A model generated the notes under the pieces. That model did no database searches. It saw only the letters and a program-made list of their open reading frames with translations, and was not told the DNA's origin. Source: Calothrix sp. NIES-2100 (GTDB taxonomy: Bacteria; Cyanobacteriota; Cyanobacteriia; Cyanobacteriales; Nostocaceae). Taken from it: a stretch of DNA of 64,000 bases. The translations under genes and the position numbers were made by a program. The stretch spans positions 5,298,145 to 5,362,144 of the forward strand of contig NZ_AP018178.1 of assembly GCF_002368195.1 (NCBI RefSeq), read 5' to 3'. This document shows positions 44,035 through 53,419 of this stretch, one piece after another (the first letter of the stretch is position 1; each line of letters begins with the position of its first letter).

Positions 44035-45618
44035 TTAATCTTCGCTATTTTTCACACACAGAGGAATTGTAATTCCTTCTCGCACTAAAGCATTTGTAAA
44101 CTTCTTGCGGAGAATCCGCTGTATTTCCAGATGCTTACCTGGCTTAACTTTCGTCACCGTTCTTAGCAATAAATTAGATTCTCCCAGGCTCTCTACTCCA
44201 TCCACTTGCGTGGCTTCAAGGACATCAGGATAATTTGCTTTTAACTGTTCTCCTACCTCCTCAATTACTTGATAAACCTGAACTAAGTTGGAGTCATAAG
44301 GAATACTAAGTTCTACAACTGCAAAAATATATTGTTTAGAGTAGTTTGCAATTGAACCAATATCGCCATTACGAATAATCTGTAATTGACCATTAGGATG
44401 TCTAATACGAGTCGTGCGCAGTTCAATAGCTTCTACAACCCCCTCTACAACTTTCTCTTCCTCTTTCCCAGCTTGGATATAATCACCGACTAGGTAATAG
44501 TTTTCAAATAGAATAAAAAAACCGCAGACTATATCATTAACTAATGTTTGCGCTCCAAAACCTACAGCTATACCGAGAATTCCTGCACCAGCGAGTATGG
44601 GAGTCGGATTGATGTTGAGAGTATAAAGGATTGAGATGACAGCACCAAAGTAAACTAAATATTGTAAAAAACTCCGAATCAGAGGTACAAGGGTGAGCCG
44701 TCTACTTGTCTGAATATCATTTAAATTTCCGTCTTTGAATACTATCTCTTCAACCAATAAACAAAACACCTCAAACAAGACACGACTGATGAAAATAATG
44801 CCGATTATCTGCACAGTTCGCGGCCCATAAACTGCAATATAAGCGATGAATTTGACTTGCTGAATCACTAATGTCGCCACGCAGACATAAATAACAAATT
44901 CCACACACCGTTTCAAAAAGGGAATAAGATGTCGTAGGCGATCGTAAAATCTCAGCAGGTTGTCAGGACTGGAGTATCTTAAACTGAGAGCATCTAAGCT
45001 ATCAATAATTGCCGTGATAGCTTTAGGTATCAGTAACCCGACGGCAACGATCAGATAAATTCGCAGTAGGATGTACAAATACTCAGTTATCACTACTGGA
45101 ACTTTGAGAAACTTGCTAGACAAAATAATCGCCCATAGCCAGACTCCACTGGTAATGATGTTATTTAAGTTGACAAAGAACGTATCGATACTTTCATCGT
45201 CGGCGGTATTTTGTTCAAAGTTCTTAGCGCGAATATTAGCTACATTGAGCCAATAGCGTAAAAATTTAAGAACAATCCCTGCTAAAAATAAAATACCAAT
45301 GCTTTGCGCAACACCAATTCCTAAAGTTACCCAAAATCCTAAGGGAATACTCTTAATTAAAGATAGTGTGTATTGTTGAAGGTTTTCACCTCGATAAATT
45401 AAATAACCATTAGCGCCGACAATAGCAATGCACAATACCAAACAAATAAGTAACAAAATACCTGTAATATTCCGCCGCAGAGTTTTGATAGTTCTGCCTT
45501 CATTTTTAAGTACAGAGTTTTTCAAAATCAGCTTAAAGACCTTGTTATGAATCCAATTTACTAACAAAAAAACGAATATTACAAGCGTGGCTTCAGCAAA
45601 GATAATTAATAAATCCAT
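44035..45618 (-). CDS. Mechanosensitive ion channel (MscS family)
   Basis: A 527-residue multi-helix membrane protein. About six N-terminal hydrophobic segments are followed by the pore helix and beta domain of MscS, with GAGILGIAVGFGAQTLVND (the G/A-rich pore-lining TM3 motif), FENYYLVGDYIQ and RHPNGQLQIIRNGDIGSIANYS, the latter typical of the cytoplasmic beta domain. The C-terminal alpha/beta part is present. It opens under membrane tension during osmotic downshift. Larger N-terminal part than E. coli MscS (286 residues), as in many cyanobacterial MscS-like channels. It is monocistronic. Confidence 0.9.
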   Translation of the reverse strand: MDLLIIFAEATLVIFVFLLVNWIHNKVFKLILKNSVLKNEGRTIKTLRRNITGILLLICLVLCIAIVGANGYLIYRGENLQQYTLSLIKSIPLGFWVTLGIGVAQSIGILFLAGIVLKFLRYWLNVANIRAKNFEQNTADDESIDTFFVNLNNIITSGVWLWAIILSSKFLKVPVVITEYLYILLRIYLIVAVGLLIPKAITAIIDSLDALSLRYSSPDNLLRFYDRLRHLIPFLKRCVEFVIYVCVATLVIQQVKFIAYIAVYGPRTVQIIGIIFISRVLFEVFCLLVEEIVFKDGNLNDIQTSRRLTLVPLIRSFLQYLVYFGAVISILYTLNINPTPILAGAGILGIAVGFGAQTLVNDIVCGFFILFENYYLVGDYIQAGKEEEKVVEGVVEAIELRTTRIRHPNGQLQIIRNGDIGSIANYSKQYIFAVVELSIPYDSNLVQVYQVIEEVGEQLKANYPDVLEATQVDGVESLGESNLLLRTVTKVKPGKHLEIQRILRKKFTNALVREGITIPLCVKNSED

Positions 45619-46210
45619 ATTTTGTATATGAAAATCAATATTTTGAATGATAAGATTTTACTAAATTAAATACTTTCTGAGAATTTTCAGGGTTTCGTTA
45701 GCTGTTGGCATTGTATTTTTAGAATACTACCCAGACGAAGATAGTACAAGGACAGATAAGACAGTTAAGCGAATCATCTAGAAGACGAGTTAAAACAGTT
45801 ATCGCTATTTTTTACTCTCGAAAAATCACAATACTAACCCTACTAACAACCTCAGACAGCATCTGATTTGTGTCATCGCATTCCTGCTTTATCATTTAAC
45901 ATTCTTAATTGCGAAAGTAAGTCGGTAATTGCACCAAACTATATTACGCAATGTAAACATGCTTGAAACCCTTACCAAGGATGCCACTTGCTTCAAGCCT
46001 CTTAAGCCGTCCAACACAGGGCTGCACCAATGACAAACCTCTCTTATCAAAGACGCACTCGCGTTCGCGAGCTGTCTTTAATTGCGCCGACCTACTTACA
46101 AAAAAATAAGATTTTAAGATAATTCTCTGCCGCTACCAAAAGTCGGATTATTTTTTATGATAAGAGTTTCTTAGCTATATCAGTAATTTCAATAATCAAA
46201 TCAAATTGCC
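45619..46210. other. Upstream region of the MscS gene, no gene seen
   Basis: AT-rich and without an open frame of note. Fragments of the GCGTTCGCGAGC type (about 46060) are dispersed repeats. The MscS promoter should be in the first 200 bp. Confidence 0.4.
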
Positions 46211-46404
46211 ATATAGCAATCTTAAATAATTCATGAACAACAAGATCCCAGACTTCTTCTAGACAACTTCTGCGGGGCTTACCCTTCGCGCTTAAGCGTT
46301 CTGATTCCTCAGGGAGAGGGTGAGCGCTTTCTTTCTTCGGGTACGATAGAAATCGGGGATCTTAAACCCAATGATTTTTACAAATCAAATAGAATTGCTA
46401 GATG
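46211..46404. mobile_element. MITE-like element with ATATAGCAAT ends, copy 2
   Basis: It begins ATATAGCAATCTTAAATAAT and ends ATTGCTAGAT, an inverted match of 9 of 10 bases. Inside is AGATCCCAGACTTCTTC...AGAAATCGGGGATCT, an inverted repeat related to the centre of copy 1 at 32797 but longer. Confidence 0.55.
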
Positions 46405-46576
46405 TAGATTTCTGAATTCCATACTCAAATTTTTGCATCTATCTATAGGCAGATCAGTTAATTTCGATACTTTAATATTATGATACTAGCTTGATTCTAA
46501 TTTACGCTTAAGAAGCAGCAACTTGCTTTTTGTTACCCTAAAGCGTATATTATAGTGTAGCTTAAGTTACTATAAT

Positions 46577-46615
46577 CCTTAATAGTTAACAAATTATCTT
46601 TGTCAACTATTAAGG
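46577..46615. terminator. Strong 11-bp hairpin CCTTAATAGTT/AACTATTAAGG
   Basis: An 11-bp perfect stem extended inside by ACAAA/TTTGT, followed by GTTTT on the plus strand. No plus-strand gene precedes it, and MscS starts divergently ~960 bp away. It may be a regulatory or terminator structure of unknown transcript. Confidence 0.45.
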
Positions 46616-47015
46616 GTTTTATGTCAATCTTTGATAGTCACTCAAAGCTAACTTAAATCTAAATTAAGCTATTAAAGCAGGGGTTTCATAAAAAATAAAT
46701 AGTTTCAAATTTGAATGATAGCTGAAGGTTAATATTTTATGAAATAAAGATAATATCTGGCTCTGAATTTACGCTGTTTAGCTTATTTGGCAACAACACT
46801 CATGGATAAATTTAATTTGCTTAAGTCAAGTCAATTTTTAGCGAATCCTTGTATTGGTTGCTAATTTTTGCTAATGTTAACTTAAAAAACGTTAAATTTA
46901 TAACGCTTACCGTTAATTGCAATAAATTGTGTTCCTCTAATGCTCGAAAAAATTGGAGAATTAATCCTCTAATTAGTAGATTTTGTGTCAACAAGAAACT
47001 GTTAGTACACAACCT

Positions 47016-48380
47016 ATGGAATTAAAACAAAATAGAACAAAGAGAAAAAGAGGAGTTATCTTAACTCCTCAAGGACTAAAACAATTACAAGAGGCGATTA
47101 CATCCTGCGAGATAGCGGAAAATCAAGGTGAGCGCTTAACTTTAGAGCAACTATCGCACAGGATCAATATTTCGCCTAAAACTCTGAGCCGATTGTGGTC
47201 TTTAAGTAAAGGTGTAGATCAAAAAACTCTCAAATTATGTTTTAATGCCTTTAATTTAGAATTACAAGATGAAGATTATATCTTTTTGCAAGAGGAAAAT
47301 GAAACAGAAATATTAGACTTTTTTGAGGAGAATTCACCAATATCAAAAAAAATTCCTTTGTCATATCCTAATGGTCCTGTAGCACTGGATTCTCCCTTAT
47401 ATATTGAACGTCCGCCTATCGAAGAACAGGTTTATCAAGAAGTTACTCAACCTGGTTGTGTAATTCGGATTCGCTCCCCTAGACAGATGGGGAAAACCTC
47501 TTTAGTCCTGCGTTTGTTAGCTTTTGCCAAAACACAAGGGTATCGTACTCTGAAGATAAAATGCGACCAACTTGATGAAAACTATTTAAGCGACTTAAAT
47601 AAGTTGTTACGTTGTCTTTGTCGGCAAATAGCTACAGAATTGGGAACAGATCCCAATATAGATGACAAATGGGATGATGAGATTGGTTGTAAATTGAGTT
47701 GTAGCTTATACATCCAAAACTATCTACTAAAGCAGAGTCACAGCCCGATAGTTTTAGTGTTGAGTGAAGTTGACCGCTTTTTTGAGTATCCTCACATTGG
47801 GCGGGAGTTTTTTGCTTTATTGCGTTCTTGGTGCGATGAAGCACGGCAAAATCACCATTGGCAAAAATTGAGGTTAGTAGTAGTTTACTCTACAGAACAG
47901 TATATTTCTTTAGATATTAATCGTTCGCCATTTAATATTGGACTACCTATTCGTCTGAAGGAATTTACCCAGGAACAAGTAGAAGAATTAGCTAGGCGAT
48001 ACGGCCTTTACTGGACTACGAGAAAAGAATCTAGCCAGTTGATGTCTCTCGTAGGAGGTCATCCCGCACTGATTCAACTAGCTTTGTTTTATGTTTACTC
48101 TCAACCCATGACTTTAAAAGAGTTGATAGCCGAAGCGATCGCCAACGGTGGCATTTACCGTTATCATTTATGGCTACATTGGGTAAACCTGCAAGCCAAT
48201 CCTGCTCTGCTCCAGATTTATACTGAGCTAGTAGCAGCAAAACAAGGTATAGTTCTTGATCCTGCGGATGCTTACAAACTGGAAAGTTTAGGATTAATTC
48301 ACTTTGAAGGCGATCGCATCCTACCGCGTTGCGAACTCTACCGCACTTATTTTGCCAAGCAACTATCTAAAATGGTTTAA
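47016..48380 (+). CDS. HTH-like domain fused to AAA_35 (STAND-like) ATPase
   Basis: Start at the ATG at 47016 (454 residues), where MELKQNRTKRKRGVILTPQG matches the usual N-terminus of this cyanobacterial family; the open frame could start at a TTG 33 bp earlier. Residues ~12-75 are a helical HTH-like part (LTLEQLSHRINISPKTLSRLWS). A P-loop NTPase domain of AAA_35 type has Walker A in PRQMGKTSLVLRL (near residue 155-165) and a DxxE/ECTP-like second motif (VLSEVDRFFE). The C-terminal part (VGGHPALIQLALFY) is the helical lid typical of STAND proteins. No enzymatic effector domain is fused. Possible transcriptional regulator or signal ATPase; function not established. Confidence 0.8.
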   Translation: MELKQNRTKRKRGVILTPQGLKQLQEAITSCEIAENQGERLTLEQLSHRINISPKTLSRLWSLSKGVDQKTLKLCFNAFNLELQDEDYIFLQEENETEILDFFEENSPISKKIPLSYPNGPVALDSPLYIERPPIEEQVYQEVTQPGCVIRIRSPRQMGKTSLVLRLLAFAKTQGYRTLKIKCDQLDENYLSDLNKLLRCLCRQIATELGTDPNIDDKWDDEIGCKLSCSLYIQNYLLKQSHSPIVLVLSEVDRFFEYPHIGREFFALLRSWCDEARQNHHWQKLRLVVVYSTEQYISLDINRSPFNIGLPIRLKEFTQEQVEELARRYGLYWTTRKESSQLMSLVGGHPALIQLALFYVYSQPMTLKELIAEAIANGGIYRYHLWLHWVNLQANPALLQIYTELVAAKQGIVLDPADAYKLESLGLIHFEGDRILPRCELYRTYFAKQLSKMV

Positions 48381-48558
48381 CCAAATCTATCCGCTAGGGT
48401 ATTTGTCATCCGGAAATTTCTTTGATTGTGAAATCATATTGGCCTTCGCAGATGTTTAGTCCGGAATTCTCGGAGTAAAAATTTATCTGAGAATAGTCTT
48501 ACTTAAGTAGGGCGACGCACTAAAACTACGGGCATAAATCGTTATTTATGATTTCTTA

Positions 48559-48595
48559 CAAAGTCTGATCTAAAGAAGCCCTGGATCAGACTTTG
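48559..48595. terminator. Perfect 12-bp hairpin CAAAGTCTGATC/GATCAGACTTTG
   Basis: It lies about 180 bp after the AAA_35 gene stop, with a 13-base loop. There is no direct U-run, but it is the best structured candidate for termination of that transcript. Confidence 0.5.
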
Positions 48596-48931
48596 CGCTT
48601 TGTTACTTGTCATTTGTCATTTCCCAGAAGGAGCAGATAACTCTTAACAGGGAACGGGGGATAATGCGTGAATTTTGAATTGTTTATCCCCCTTGGCTTC
48701 CTCTGTCCTAGTTCCCCTTGTCTCACTTGTCTCCCTTATCTTTATATTCCCAGTCACAACCAAATAAATATCAACTTAAGTTACTATTTAAGTTACCTAT
48801 AAGTCACAGGCTTTATCTTTGTAAATTGAGAAATTTTTTCAGAAAAATTGCTGTTTACTCATCTCATTATCATCGGATTTTTTATATTAAAATGCAAGGA
48901 CAGTTAAGACATTTAAGCTAAAAATCAAATG
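48596..48931. other. Intergenic region with pyrimidine-rich repeats, no gene seen
   Basis: Contains CTCCCTT/CTGTCC-type low-complexity fragments (about 48700-48735). A 67-codon frame here is low complexity and has no ribosome site. Confidence 0.35.
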
Positions 48932-49003
48932 GACATTTAAGACATTTAAGACATTTAAGACATTTAAGACATTTAAGACATTTAAGACATTTAAGACATT
49001 TAA
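48932..49003. repeat. Eight perfect tandem copies of the 9-mer GACATTTAA
   Basis: Copies start at 48932 and every 9 bp to 48995. Degenerate copies flank the block on both sides (GGACAGTTAAGACATTTAAG before, GATTTAA and GACAGTTAA after). It lies about 220 bp before the WD40-ATPase ATG. Confidence 0.95.
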
Positions 49004-49219
49004 GATTTAAGACAGTTAAAACACTTAAGTGAAAAATTATGTAAATAATATACTAGTTGCTGCAACTGACAATAATTGAACAATATTTAACGATAAGTGA
49101 ATGTTTGTCTACACATCAAACTTTGCGGGGAAATATATATCCTAGATTGCATCGCCACAAATTTTGCACAAATTATCTAGTATGAAGTTAATATAAGAAT
49201 TTGATATCAAATATCTGAT

Positions 49220-52200
49220 ATGAAATACCAAGTTGGTGGTAGTATACCTAGTGATGATCCGAGCTACGTTATTCGTCAAGCGGACGCACAACTTTATACG
49301 AGCTTAAAAGCAGGCGATTTTTGTTACGTCTTTAATTCTCGCCAAATGGGTAAATCATCGCTGTTGCATCGCACAAAAGAGCGTTTGATGCAAGAAGGTA
49401 ATAGCTGCATTTATATAGATGTAACACGCTTGGGTAGTGAAGATACAAAGACCGAACAATGGTATAAAGGAATTATTATCTGTCTTTTTTACGGCTTAAA
49501 TTTAGCGGAAAAAGTTAATTTTAAAGAGTGGTGGGAGTTGCAAACAGGACTTTCACCTGTACAGAAGCTAAATCAGTTTGTCGAAGAGGTATTACTTACC
49601 TGTGAACAAAGTGAGCGAATCGTTATTTTTATTGATGAAATTGATAGTTTATTGAGTTTGAGTTTTTCGGTTAGTGACTTTTTTGCTTGGATTCGTCATT
49701 GCTATAACCAACGCGCCCACGACCCAAAATTTCAACGTTTAGGATTTGCAGTGTTTGGGGTAGCCAGTCCATCTGACTTAATTGCTGATAAACGCCGCAC
49801 ACCTTTCAACATTGGCACAGCAATTGAGTTATACGGGTTTAAACTAGAGGAAGCTACCCCATTACTCCCAGGTTTAGAATCAGTAGTTAGCCAACCTCAA
49901 ATAATACTACAGAAGATTATGGACTGGACTGCTGGACAACCTTTTCTGACGCAAAAAATTTGTCAGTTAGTTGTGCAGACCGCCAGAGAAACACCGCAGA
50001 AAAAAATTGATTTACCGCCAGCTACAGAAGGGTATTGGATCGAGCAACTGGTAAAAAAGCAGATTATTCAACAGTGGAAAGCCAAGGACGATCCAGAACA
50101 CCTGCGCACAATTCGCGATCGCCTCCTGTACAACGAACAACGCGCCGGGAGGTTGTTAGGTATTTATCAGCAGGTGTTACAAGCTGAAGCTGGTAAACCT
50201 CTTGTAGCGATCGATGATAGTCGAGAACAAAAAGAACTATTGTTATCTGGGTTAGTTGAAAAAAACAACGGCTATCTCAAAATTAAAAATCCCATCTATC
50301 GCCATGTTTTCAATTCTGAATGGGTGGAAAGACAATTAGACAACCTGCGTCCTTACTCGCAAATCTTCAATGGTTGGGTAGCATCAAATTATCAAGATGA
50401 GTCACGATTACTGCGGGGAAAGGCTTTAAAAGATGCTCAAAATTGGTCGCTGGGTAAAAGTTTAAGTGATTTGGATTATAAATTTTTTGCTGCTAGTCAA
50501 GAATACGAAAAGCGCGAAATTCAAACAGCATTAGAAGCAGCACGAGCCAAAGAAATAGAAGCACGACTAGCACAAGAGAAAAAAAGTGCTAAAGTGCAAA
50601 GATTGTTGCTAATTGGCATGTGTATTAAGTTGTTCATTTCTATAGGTTTGGGATGCGGAATTTACATTTTGTATCGCCAATCCCAGAAAAGCGAAACTCA
50701 AGCCAAAACTAGCGAAATTCAAGCCTTGGTATCGGCTTCTGAAGGCATGTTCGCCTCAAATCGTAGATTAGATGCCCTGATACAAGCAATTAAAGCTAAA
50801 CAGAAACTACAACAACTAGAAAAACCAAACATCAATATTGAGCGTCAGGTAAACAATGTATTACAACAAGCTGTTTATGGGGCAGATGAATACAATCGAT
50901 TTTCTGGTCATACAGCAGCTGTGATGTCAGTAGATATTAGTCCTGATAGTTCTTTAATTGCTTCCGCCAGTATAGATAAAACCATCACGATTTGGCAGCG
51001 TGATGGTACAGCCGTAGCAACTCTCAAAGGTCATCAGGGAGCAATTAGATGTGTTAAATTTAGTCCGGACGGTCAAACACTAGCCTCGGCGAGTGAGGAT
51101 GGTACTATTAAACTGTGGAAACAAGAAAGTACAGACGGCCAGTGGCACATTTATAAAACATTCAAAGGTCACACTGCTTCCGTTTGGGGAGTCGCCTTTA
51201 GTCCTGATGGTCAATTTTTAGCCTCTACTGGTTGGGATAGAACGGTAAGATTTTGGCAGCAAGATGGTAAACTGCTAAAAACATTTGCAGGTTACAAAGG
51301 ATTTTGGGGAGTAGCTTTTAGTCCCGATGGTCAAACTGTTGCGGCGGCAAATCTAGATGGGACTGTAAAACTTTGGCAACGAGACAACACAGGCTGGCAA
51401 AACCCCAAAATTCTACAAATTCTCCAAGGACATAAAGCTTGGGTTGAGGGAGTCGCTTTTAGTCCTGACGGTCAAACCATTGCTTCTGCGAGTGAAGATA
51501 AAACAGTGAAACTGTGGCGGCGAGACAGTAAATATGGTAGCTATCGACTGGATAAAACTTTGCAAGGTCATACTGCTGGGATTGCAGGAGTCGCCTTTAG
51601 TCCTGATGGTCAGACTATTGTCTCTGCCAGTCTCGACAAAACTATGAAACTTTGGAACATTGATGGTACGGAATTGAGAACGCTCAGAGGACATAGTGCT
51701 TCTGTTTGGGGAGTAAGTTTCAGTCCTGATGGCAGCTTTATTGCTTCGGCGGGTGCAGAAAATCTTGTCAGACTCTGGAAAAGTCAAAATCCATTCCATA
51801 ACAGTGTAATTGCCCACAATGCGGGGATTTGGTCAATAGCTATTACCGCTGACAGTTCCACCATTGGCACAGCCAGTCACGAAAATGTTGCCAAATTGTG
51901 GAGTCCTCAAGGTAAATTGCTCAAAACTTTGACTGAAACAAGTGTCATGTTCGATGTTTCATTCAGTGAAGATGGCAAGTTAGTGGCTCTTGCTGCCTAC
52001 GATGATACAGTAAAAATCAAGCGGCGAGACGGTACTAATGTTGCTAGTCGCAAAGATACCCACGGTATCATCACAGGAGCGAAATTGAGTCCCGATGGTC
52101 AAGCGATCGCCATTGCTAATGTTGACAAAATGGCTCAATTATGGTCATTAAAAAATCCGGCATTGCAGTTTCTCAAAGGACATCAGGCAGAAGTCTGGCA

Positions 52201-52777
52201 AGTAGTCTTTAGTCCCGATGGTAAAATGGTGGCGAGCGCCAGTGCTGATGGTACTGCCAAGGTGTGGACACTAGACGGGAAGTTGCGCTCAACCCTCGTC
52301 GGACATGAGGCGGCTGTGTGGATAGTTGGCTTTAGTCCCGACAGTAAAATGGTAGCTACTGGCAGCGGTGACAATACCATGAAGTTGTGGACGGTGGATG
52401 GTAAGTTATTGCAAACTTTCATTGGTCACACAGGTGCAATTTGGGGAGTAGGGTTTAGTCCCGATGGCAAAATCATTGCTTCTGGTAGTGTGGATGCTAC
52501 CATCAAACTTTGGAAGCTGGATGGTACGGAAATAACCACCCTTAGAGGTCATACTGCGGCTATTCGCAAAATTGCTATCAGCCGCGACGGCACTTTTCTG
52601 GCCTCAGGGGGTGATGATAACACACTGATGATCTGGAATTTACCGCGTATTCTCAACTTAAATCCACTTCCTGATGCTTGCACTATTGTCCAGGACTATT
52701 TGAAAACTAACACCACAGTGGAAAAAGGCGATCACTCTTTATGCCAATTCCATAACAAAGCAAAAGCATCGAGTTAG
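49220..52777 (+). CDS. AAA_35 (STAND-like) ATPase with transmembrane helix and 14 WD40 repeats
   Basis: An 1185-residue protein. The N-terminal AAA_35 P-loop domain shows Walker A NSRQMGKSSL (39-48) and Walker B-like IVIFIDEID. After a charged helical linker (AREKEIEARLAQEKK) a hydrophobic segment LLLIGMCIKLFISIGLGCGIYILY (near 465-488) probably spans the membrane. From ~residue 560 there are 14 WD40 repeats ending in VKLW/IRLW-type strands; number 9 is degenerate (KIKRR). They would make two seven-bladed propellers, on the other side of the membrane from the ATPase if the segment inserts. Such proteins are abundant in filamentous cyanobacteria, with unknown signals. The stop codon lies in the inverted end of a MITE-like element. 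Confidence 0.9.
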   Translation: MKYQVGGSIPSDDPSYVIRQADAQLYTSLKAGDFCYVFNSRQMGKSSLLHRTKERLMQEGNSCIYIDVTRLGSEDTKTEQWYKGIIICLFYGLNLAEKVNFKEWWELQTGLSPVQKLNQFVEEVLLTCEQSERIVIFIDEIDSLLSLSFSVSDFFAWIRHCYNQRAHDPKFQRLGFAVFGVASPSDLIADKRRTPFNIGTAIELYGFKLEEATPLLPGLESVVSQPQIILQKIMDWTAGQPFLTQKICQLVVQTARETPQKKIDLPPATEGYWIEQLVKKQIIQQWKAKDDPEHLRTIRDRLLYNEQRAGRLLGIYQQVLQAEAGKPLVAIDDSREQKELLLSGLVEKNNGYLKIKNPIYRHVFNSEWVERQLDNLRPYSQIFNGWVASNYQDESRLLRGKALKDAQNWSLGKSLSDLDYKFFAASQEYEKREIQTALEAARAKEIEARLAQEKKSAKVQRLLLIGMCIKLFISIGLGCGIYILYRQSQKSETQAKTSEIQALVSASEGMFASNRRLDALIQAIKAKQKLQQLEKPNINIERQVNNVLQQAVYGADEYNRFSGHTAAVMSVDISPDSSLIASASIDKTITIWQRDGTAVATLKGHQGAIRCVKFSPDGQTLASASEDGTIKLWKQESTDGQWHIYKTFKGHTASVWGVAFSPDGQFLASTGWDRTVRFWQQDGKLLKTFAGYKGFWGVAFSPDGQTVAAANLDGTVKLWQRDNTGWQNPKILQILQGHKAWVEGVAFSPDGQTIASASEDKTVKLWRRDSKYGSYRLDKTLQGHTAGIAGVAFSPDGQTIVSASLDKTMKLWNIDGTELRTLRGHSASVWGVSFSPDGSFIASAGAENLVRLWKSQNPFHNSVIAHNAGIWSIAITADSSTIGTASHENVAKLWSPQGKLLKTLTETSVMFDVSFSEDGKLVALAAYDDTVKIKRRDGTNVASRKDTHGIITGAKLSPDGQAIAIANVDKMAQLWSLKNPALQFLKGHQAEVWQVVFSPDGKMVASASADGTAKVWTLDGKLRSTLVGHEAAVWIVGFSPDSKMVATGSGDNTMKLWTVDGKLLQTFIGHTGAIWGVGFSPDGKIIASGSVDATIKLWKLDGTEITTLRGHTAAIRKIAISRDGTFLASGGDDNTLMIWNLPRILNLNPLPDACTIVQDYLKTNTTVEKGDHSLCQFHNKAKASS

Positions 52778-52904
52778 GGACTTCCAACTAAAAAAATATT
52801 CCATTACTGTGATACCAGGGGAGCAGGCAGATCTTAGCAGGCGGGAGGAACAGTCGTGTTGAGTCTAGAAATTGGAATAATTTATTTTTTGGAGTTCCCT
52901 TAAC
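52773..52904. mobile_element. MITE-like element overlapping the WD40 gene stop, copy 2
   Basis: Left end GTTAGGGACTTCCAACTA... (52773-52802) and right end ...TTGGAGTTCCCTTAAC (52874-52904) are imperfect inverted repeats of ~30 bp. The left end repeats that at 13425 exactly for 26 bp. The WD40 stop (TAG, 52775-52777) lies within the left end. Confidence 0.7.
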
Positions 52905-53099
52905 TACCTACACTCACCCGTTAGCCCGTTAGAGGAGTGTCGGCTTCTGATTTCATTGAATGTGGTCGCCATCCCCTTCAGGTTACTTGGTCTTACACCT
53001 CCTCCATCAGCAGTGACTGGGTTCCCGCCGCCATTGTTCAATATGCGAATGCTCACCTTTAGTCTCAAGTCCAGGTGCATGGTTTCCCAAAAGCCACAC
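52905..53099 (-). other. GC-richer island, possible 5' fragment of a group II intron
   Basis: The minus strand from 53099 begins GTGTGGC, a GUGYG-like intron start, and continues with GGGAAACCATGCACC, GAGACTAAAGGTGAGC and AACCTGAAGGGGATGGCG, which resemble domain I parts of cyanobacterial group II introns. No domain V or reverse transcriptase is seen. The base composition is clearly richer in G and C than the surrounding DNA. I cannot confirm the assignment. Confidence 0.25.
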
Positions 53100-53159
53100 A
53101 ATTGGCGTGGAAACAAACTCCCTGCCTATCAGCCACTCCTTCACCTATTGCCTTCTTGA

Positions 53160-53419
53160 CAAATGACAAATTACAAAACTCCAATTATGACCTAAAAAAC
53201 TTTACTAACTCTTCTCAAATGTACTCACTTAAGTATATATAATAATTGAGTAGATTTCTTTTTAATAAGAAGTCAAATTATGCGTAATGTTAATTTTTTT
53301 ATATACAAAACAAGACATAATTAAATGTTTTTAATTACATAATATCATCTATCATTTTTTTCACTAAATACAAACAATGTTATATTCACACACTTTTAAT
53401 TAAAGCACTTGATATTTAT
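53160..53419. promoter_or_regulatory. AT-rich leader of the Pel-like locus
   Basis: Very AT-rich DNA (TATATATAATAATTGAG near 53236, TTTTTTATATACAAAAC near 53296) before the ATG of the REC-HlyD gene. No ribosome site is obvious (GCACTTGATATTTATATG), so the start is taken from the full-length REC domain. Confidence 0.35.

Noticed and set aside
46983..47015. TTG-initiated extension of the HTH-AAA protein
   Set aside because: The ATG at 47016 begins the family's typical N-terminus, and the extension has no ribosome site.
48932..49020. CRISPR array
   Set aside because: Units are 9 bp with no spacers; direct repeats and spacers of CRISPR length are absent, and no cas genes are near.
52904..53116. 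70-codon minus-strand frame in the GC-rich island
   Set aside because: GC composition alone keeps it open; the same DNA fits an intron or repeat better, and no family is recognised.
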